NCBI GenBank assembly: GCA_036873755.1
Contig: JAVTVY010039283.1
Coordinates: forward strand, 1 to 64,000
Direction of reading: 5' to 3'
DNA length: 64,000 nucleotides
From: Hanleya hanleyi
Taxonomy: Eukaryota > Mollusca > Polyplacophora > Lepidopleurida > Hanleyidae
This document shows positions 57,826 to 64,000 of this stretch, one piece after another (positions within the stretch are counted from its first letter, which is position 1; each line of letters begins with the position of its first letter). Position numbers and translations under genes: made by a program. A model generated the notes under the pieces. The model searched no databases. It saw only the letters and a list, made by a program, of their open reading frames with translations, and was not told the origin of the DNA.

Positions 57826-58140
57826 ATACTGAACGAAAAGACCTATCCGGCGTTGAATGGTTCTGTTCACCTATAAAGTGAATACTGAACGAAATCACCT
57901 AGACGGTGCATGCCCACCTACCATAAATTGGTGCAGGCTCTGATATTATGCAGATGCATTAAACTTTAATATATCGAATGAGACACCTATATCGTGCGTG
58001 CCCACCTACCATAAATTGGTGCAGGCTCTATTAATATGCAGATGCTGTCAACTTTATTATACGGTACCAAATGAGACAACTTCACGAAACATGCATGCCC
58101 ACCTACCATGACTTTAAAAAATTGGTGCAGGCTTTAATTC
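57826..58140. repeat. Tandem repeat with CCCACCTACC..TTGGTGCAGG hairpins
   Basis: CACCTATAAAGTGAATACTG occurs twice (57811 and 57870). CCCACCTACCATAAATTGGT with GCAGGCT occurs at about 57911, 58001 and 58099, at ~90-100-bp spacing, with similar text between (ATATGCAGATGC). The CACC..GGTG words can pair as small stems. Confidence 0.75.
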
Positions 58141-58199
58141 TGTCACCGGAACGGTACATTCCAGTTCAAATTCTGATAATCAAGGAAAAGGTTCCTGCA

Positions 58200-58770
58200 A
58201 ATATGTATGTGCAAAGAATTATTCTACCATTATAGTAAACCGCACCCCCTGATGAGAACCCGCGGATATCACAATGATATAAAGAGGTTCGAAACACTGA
58301 ATGCAGAATTACTGAAATCACATATTATGAAATCACATTTTTCGCCACACGTTCTAGTGTTCGTCTGTCTGCATGGTGTCGGGTTGATCTGTCTCCAGCA
58401 ACGGTTATGTTAACCACGTACACTCCTAAAAGGAGTTTGGTGTTAGATACTGATTTAGTACTAAGAGACGATGAGATTCCAGAAATATGCGATGAACCAG
58501 AATACAGACCTAAAAGGTGTTTGGCGGTTTTACATACAGCTTTATTACTAAGTAGACGGCGAGATTCCAGGAATATATACAACATAAGAGAATATGCCGA
58601 TACAATGTTCCAGTTTTACGATCCTAATATCGTGAATCAGGCAAAGCCCCGGGAGGCTGTAGGTGTGTTTACGGTCAACACTGTTACACATACCACGCGT
58701 ATCACTCCGAAGGAAATACCATATGAGGGAGAACAGAAGCTGGATTGGTAGACCATGTCTATGCATACAA
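58200..58770 (+). pseudogene. Region with a second scrap of Gypsy integrase
   Basis: A 34-bp segment (58690-58723, starting CATACCACGCGTATC) is identical to one at 55864-55897 inside the decayed integrase. Here it is followed by EGEQKLDW and, one frame over, DHVYAYND, which fits the next conserved stretch of a Gypsy integrase (EQK.DW..HV..L.HAYN). It is therefore probably the continuation or a second copy of the same pol. The preceding open frames (58207-58413 and 58407-58680) are unrecognised. Confidence 0.5.
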
Positions 58771-59645
58771 CGATTGGAGCGATATGCAAGAGATGTGAAA
58801 AATTGACGACGTCTGGCGACTAAAAAGCAACCATATGAATCAGCAGGAAAGCTTCCCTCGGCACCTCACATTCAAATCCGAGAATACGGTTGGATTCTCG
58901 GAAGAAGCCTTAGTATCTCAGCTGCGCTTTTATTGCAGCTGTTCATGTGGAAACTAGGAGTATCCACACGACCCCTAGCACCGGCTTAAGCGGAATTAGA
59001 TACGCTAGCTCGGGAAGTGTGATGACAGATCAGCTCAAACTAATACTCATCTGATGTTAGTGGACGAGCATCGAGGACGTCAGATGGAGTAAGCGGCATA
59101 TTACAGTACCGACCACTCTCCAGTATTCTTGTTGTTTTGACGCCATTCACGTATGGCAGTCGATACTTACCTTGGGCTTGATCCAAACGATTATTACTCT
59201 GGGGACTCAACTGTGTATGCTGTACAGCTGAAGAAACGTTTGGATTGGCGTACAAGCTGGGTTCGTCAGAAACAAGAAATTCGGCACCGCGGTGCAAGAG
59301 AAACAACAACAAAATCTGGATAGCATAATAATACTAATAATCAATACAATAAATCATTCAATTCGAAATGAAGATACCTAAGCAGATCGTGGCAAAATCG
59401 TTGAGCTATTTACACCCCTCTCCCCTTTTGTATTTTTACTCTTCGCCTACTGAGCTATAGAAAAAAGGTTTGTGAGACTTGTTCCTGGTTGAATCGTCTG
59501 ATACAGGTATTCGCTGGATAGCGCATCCAAATTGATCTTCTGTACCTGGCGGCTTCTAAGGGCAGCCGTTCCATCTATTCCAAGAACCATTTTAGACCTA
59601 TGTCTTTCTTAGGTTTTGATGTCCACATATAGTCCCCATGCAGTT
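58771..59645. other. Spacer, no feature supported
   Basis: No gene is seen. Short pairs such as CGAGAATACGGTTGGATTCTCG (58879-58900) and CAGCTGCGCTTTTATTGCAGCTG (58919-58941) form small stems. CGACCCCTAGCACCGGCTTAAGCGGAATTAGA at about 58969 resembles the 3' tail of the RT element family. Confidence 0.4.
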
Positions 59646-59649
59646 GCCT

Positions 59650-60632
59650 TACAAACGTCTGATCCGTCATTCATTATTCATCCGTCGTCCATTAAAGAAT
59701 ATCCGTGTTCATAATCCAAAGACCTATTCCATATAACAGAATTAGTACCAAATACAAAAACACAATCATAGTATACATAAACATGGACAAGTTTCCTGCA
59801 AGAGAAAAGCGGCCAACAGTCTTCAATGATGCCGGCAAGACATCATGATGTTCCTAAAATATCAAATACGTATGGCTGATCAGTATTCTTAATCCATATG
59901 ATATTCGTTGTAAAGTCGTCATGTAGAGAATGATGTATCTCAGTCACGTTACCCGCTTCACAAGCTGCACAATTTATCACATTTCAGAGAGAATTGTATG
60001 ATTTTGATAGGTTACTTCATCGTAGTGCGCAAGACTGTACTCCGAAGTCACAGTTGACATATCCTTGAATATTTTATTTGCATACTAATGCTGTCAAGGA
60101 CACGCGAATATCACGAAAGTTGGCAGTGACATAGTTTTTGCACGTCGTTTAACCTTGATTATATTCTTCTTCCTTTCGGGTTTGTGATTGTTATATGCAA
60201 ACACCAAGAAAATATTCATCTCTCGACGAAATGCATACATATTAATCCATACTGATAACCGATAACCAAGGCTCATACACTTCAAGATCCTCATGGTGTT
60301 CATTTGAACAGGCACAATCAAAGCGTGACTAAGTTACATCATTCTCTGGGTGACGACTTTACAACGAATATCATATGGATTAAGAATACTGATCAGCGAT
60401 AAGGATTTGATATTTTTGGAACATCACGATGCCGGCATCATCGAAAATTATTGACCGCTTCTCTCTTGCAGGAGACTGGCATATGTTTATGTATACTATG
60501 AGCGTTGTTCGTTTTTGTTGAATTTGGTGCTAGTGGTATTATATGGAATATGGTATAGGTCTTTTGGATATAGACGCGGAAATTCTTTAATGAACGGCGG
60601 CTGAATATTGGATGACAGACCAGACGCTTGTA
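59650..60632. mobile_element. Reverse-transcriptase retroelement: third inverted pair
   Basis: The ends TACAAACGTCTGATCCGTCA and the inverse CAGACCAGACGCTTGTA match the family terminus. Left arm 59650-59949 and right arm about 60262-60632 are inverted copies of the 3' tail only, with no RT codons remaining. The centre (59950-60260) is unrelated sequence. Confidence 0.75.
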
Positions 60633-60774
60633 TTTTGGTCGGCTTACTGTATTGTGATGCCACGGTTTTGTTGTTTCCTATTAATAGTGCTCAAAAGGAC
60701 CCTGATTATTGGTTCATATCAAAGTTTCGTGTGCATTTCCTCAATACTGCCCAGGTTACTGATTTCTGATTTCA

Positions 60775-60976
60775 GTCATTTTCAGGGATAAATTATAATA
60801 TAATTATATTCCTACATTGTGAGACACCCTGCCAGAAAATACTGGCTCGGGTGAGAATCGAATCGAACTCACTGGTAGAGCAGTGGGACGGTATCCCCCA
60901 AGTCGTGAGTTCGATTCTCACCCGAGCCAGTATTTTCTGGCAGGGTTTTCACAATGTAGGAATATAATTATATTAC
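60775..60976. mobile_element. Hairpin element enclosing a tRNA-like module, copy 2
   Basis: Arms ATAATATAATTATATTCCTA + CATTGTGAGACACCCTGCCA + GAAAATACTGGCTCGGGTGA pair with the right half as a near-perfect inverted repeat. The right arm is the 3' half of the tRNA-like sequence (GTGAGTTCGATTCTCACCCG), and the left arm is that same half inverted, replacing the 5' acceptor and D arm seen at 43151. The unpaired centre is TGGTAGAGCAGTGGGACGGT with the start of the next segment. Confidence 0.82.
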
Positions 60977-61300
60977 TGATTTCTACTTAGTATTAATATT
61001 TTGTGTGACAGACATGTACAGCATAGGGACCGAATGATTATGGATTCAAGCCATCTGTACGAATACTGTACTAATCGACAGGTATTTGCCGACGTGTATT
61101 TTCCTTTCTCCTTTTGTCAACTCTCTTTGGAAGTTTTCTCAGTTGTAGTATAATTGTGCGTTAGTTCCTCGTGGGACTGCCTCCTCCATGTCTGGCGGTT
61201 GTGGCGCTTAGCCCCATTTGGCCCAATTCATTTTCCAGGTCGTAAATTTGAATAATGAAAATTTCGCGGAAACCCTTTAGGGGTAGTGCAACTCCGAAAG
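60977..61300. other. Spacer, no feature seen
   Basis: No repeat or domain is recognised. Confidence 0.4.
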
Positions 61301-61303
61301 AAG

Positions 61304-61820
61304 ATGGTGCGGTTGAAATCGAAAAAATAAAATGTACTAAAATTCGTTGTGTTTTAATGTAACAGCAAGAGAAAATCTATGCACACAACATGTGAAAGTT
61401 TTAGTGCGATTGTGTTATGATTATAGTTATGACATGAAATTGAAATCCGCACAATGTGCTATTTCATGAACAGGGTATAAATCGAGTCATTTAAACACAC
61501 ATTCAGACATCAAGGACCCCGTGGACCAAAACGCCATTTAATCTGGTGATGTGCGGTGGCATTATATCTCCACTGTTAGAAAAATCTTTTTGGTCCAAGT
61601 GGTTTCTCATGTCTAAACGTGTGTTTAAATGACTTGATTTAGACCCTTTTTTAACGAAATATATAGCACATACTGCGAATTTCAATTTCATATCATAACT
61701 ATAATCATAAAGCAATCGAGCTAGAACTTTCACATATGTACATATATTCCCTCTTGCCGTTACATAAGAACAAAATTGTTGTTAGGACATTGTATTTTTT
61801 CCCATTTTCCACCGCACCAT
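61304..61820. mobile_element. Foldback element with ~200-bp arms
   Basis: ATGGTGCGG, GTAACAGCAAGAG, TATGATTATAGTTATGA and GAGTCATTTAAACACACATT in the left half recur inverted in the right half, with scattered mismatches. The centre is near 61560. It is non-coding; the open frame at 61503-61733 is a by-product. Confidence 0.82.
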
Positions 61821-64000
61821 GTTTTAGGCCAAAATGCCGCCTTATCGTACCATCTCCTTTACATTCGTTGTTTAATTTTCTTGCGCATCGCGCTGCGAGT
61901 AATCTGTCGCACAGTGGTATAGATTAACTCCATTCGGTGTTATGTCTAACTCGATATTTTAGCTCATAGGGAATAAACGACTTTCTGTTCGGCTTCACCA
62001 AATGATGAGAGATTTTCTGCACCTCATCCATATCCAGATCCTAGAAACTTGAGCCTTTTTTGGGGAAGATATTTATCATCAGTAGAGACAACCAAGATGG
62101 TAAATCAGGGGAATACCATCTAGACGTAACGCTATGAAAACTTCGTGCGAAATGTAATAAGCCTATTTGCATGGGATTAGTATAGGGCTGAATTCAGATA
62201 TAATATTCCGTGATATTATATCTGAGTTTACTGAGATTGCAGTTGAGATTGAAAGTCTGTGAAGGTTACACTTCGTTTAACTCAATTACTTTCCATTTAG
62301 TTAATAAAATATGCAATGTGAATCTTGTTTGGCCATGTTTTTCATCATGCCCCAGATAAAAGCAAAAACTATTTTTGAAGATCTGTCTGTCGGGTGGGAT
62401 ATGCAGGGCAGATGATCTCTAACTGGTGAAGAGGTAAACTGGTGAATTGGTATAGAGCACAGATTTAAGGAAAGTTATTTTGCTAATTCCGCTCAGACAT
62501 GCAGATTTGTTACTATGTCGATGTCCAGTCCATATTACAGTGTGTATAGCAGTACATTTAATTAAAGAAAAATTATAACATCGACATTATCAAAAGAAAT
62601 AATGAGGAACGGCACTTACAGGTCACCATCCAAAGTTTATCGGCTTTTTGCTCAGTTGAAAAAAATTGGAAAGATAAATAAAAACTACTTTTGGACAGTG
62701 ATGGAACTATTCTTTCATTTACAACATACTTTTTTCAAGGGTTACTTTCCCTTTAAAAATATATAATTCACATGGAAATCCGTCTGATCTTGGGGATTTG
62801 CCGTTTTTCAAATTTCTCAACACATTGGAGCATTCTGAACGTGCAACTGTCCTTAGGCTAGGTTTGTTCAATGATGCAAAAAATATCATTATCAATATTT
62901 GCGTGCTGTGATTTTCCCCCCCGCCTTTTGCATTTCGCTCCAATTTGATTATAGAGTTGAATAAATGACTTATCTTTCTACAAAATTTCTTGGAACGTAT
63001 AACTCAGACACATCGATTGATAATTATTTCTGACAGGCTTCTTATGAACATGTCCGGTAACAACATTTTCCCAGTGGAAAGTTTGAATATCTTCAAATAA
63101 ACAAATCATCTAAAGCAGGAACTTCTCACATGTATTATTAGGGAATTCCTGGTGTATTATGCAAAAGTAAATAACTTTGTCAATTTTTGGCGCACAAGAT
63201 GTCTCTTCAGATGAAAAAATTATTTTCAGTAGAATTTGGTCTTTTTGGAATTATTCTCCGAAATTCCAGTTCTGATTTGAAGTTATATGGTGATATTGGA
63301 TATGATTTTTTTCTTCTTTTTCGGAACTTGATACCATGAAAACTGATCACGAGAGCTGCAAAACCAAAATGAAGGTACATTATGTCGAAATTGTGTTCCA
63401 TTTGCGTCCACTTCGCAATCCGTGAGTTTAACTGATTGGCTGACGACATCACGTGGTGTTGATTTCTGGGGGTTCCCCTTATCGTTGCAGAAAATGGATA
63501 TGCGCGCTCTGAGTATACAGATGACCCAGATGGTTACAGGTTGAAGTGTGTTCTTGTGTACCAAGATTGATAAAGTTCAAAAATGATTTCAAATGTCTTT
63601 TTATTCAAATTAATAGTTATTTTTCATAATAAAGACCAGGGAAGCCATAATAATTTCAGCTTGAACTGATTTGTTTATTTGAAGATATGTCCCCTTGGAA
63701 AATGCTGTTGTTGTTATTACCTAACACGTTTCTGATCCTGCCCCTTGACAGGTTGAAATAGATAGGAGAGGTCGGTATAGTGTTAAAAATACAATGACAA
63801 TGTAATTTTAGGCGATATTATATGCGACATTACTTTTCGGGATCAGGAATTCCAATCCAGGTTTACCGGTAATATATTTATATCTGAACTGCTATCTCAA
63901 TGTGATTATTGCTTACAAAAGGTGCAATTAACTTGGGAGTTATGGCAGGTTGACGTATACCGGGGTTCGTGACCGTTCCCATACAATCTCGCGAGCCGAA
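61821..64000. other. Largely unannotated right end
   Basis: Apart from the LINE fragment at 62743-62900, nothing is recognised. Overlapping minus-strand frames at 63207-63564 contain a short hydrophobic stretch but match no family. TTTAAGGAAAGTTATTTTG at about 62463 and the inverse of TTTAAAGGGAAAGTAACCC at about 62735-62754 may be the ends of a small TTAA-type element. Confidence 0.35.
62743..62900 (-). pseudogene. LINE (L1-like) reverse transcriptase scrap
   Basis: The minus strand reads FFASLNKPSL and ECSNVLRNLKNGKSPRSDGF followed by PCELY, a good match to the first conserved box of L1-like RTs (LKN.KSPG.DGFP.EFY). The sequence leaves the family immediately after, at a TTTAAAGGGAAAG word that looks like a transposon end, and the rest of the LINE is absent. 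Confidence 0.65.

Noticed and set aside
63207..63564. Possible membrane-segment exon on the minus strand
   Set aside because: Two overlapping frames compete, the hydrophobic stretch is short, and no family is recognised.

Overview
This window is repeat-dense, gene-poor DNA from an animal, most likely a marine invertebrate. The evidence is a two-exon caveolin gene (a metazoan family) with a GT-AG intron, a Ty3/Gypsy retrotransposon whose integrase lies upstream of its reverse transcriptase (Gmr1 type, first described in deuterostomes), decayed copies of several other transposon classes, and long minisatellites. There are no operons or bacterial genes. The species cannot be fixed from the sequence. 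Identities quoted are by eye.

Layout. 1-10 kb is nearly all tandem repeat: a GC-rich dispersed repeat, a 2-kb array of 20/21-bp units built on CCGCGG, a CATTCTGCC-type repeat, a 3.4-kb array of ~40-bp units each carrying TTAGGG, then the CATTCTGCC-type repeat again in opposite orientation. 10.4-12.0 kb holds a broken family-B DNA polymerase of Polinton/Maverick or adintovirus type. 13.4-14.6 kb is a ~35-bp minisatellite containing the last 19 codons of a caveolin. 16.2-16.5 kb is a caveolin exon 2 (minus strand). 17.7-20.1 kb is a pair of inverted reverse-transcriptase element copies, followed by a 31-33-bp minisatellite.

22.79-34.75 kb is one LTR retrotransposon with LTRs of about 1.15 kb, a 5-bp target duplication, a tRNA-Leu primer site and a polypurine tract. 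It has domains gag-PR-INT-RT-RH, several stops and frameshifts, and a separate insertion in each LTR. A foldback transposon with 333/335-bp inverted arms sits exactly at its 3' boundary.

41.8-45.6 kb (minus strand) is the only gene that looks intact: caveolin, exon 1 at 45548-45616 and exon 2 at 41838-42179, 136 residues. The second exon 2 at 16.2 kb has an equally good phase-0 acceptor but no visible exon 1 of its own. It could be a paralogue with a lost or distant first exon, or an alternative second exon of the same gene.

47.5-61.8 kb is again transposon territory: more inverted-pair reverse-transcriptase elements, a canonical-order Ty3/Gypsy pol split by two TTAA-targeted elements, several near-perfect palindromes, and hairpin elements enclosing a tRNA-like module. 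The last 2 kb contain one LINE reverse-transcriptase scrap. Apart from caveolin nothing forms a recognisable cellular pathway; the coding content is otherwise mobile-element debris.
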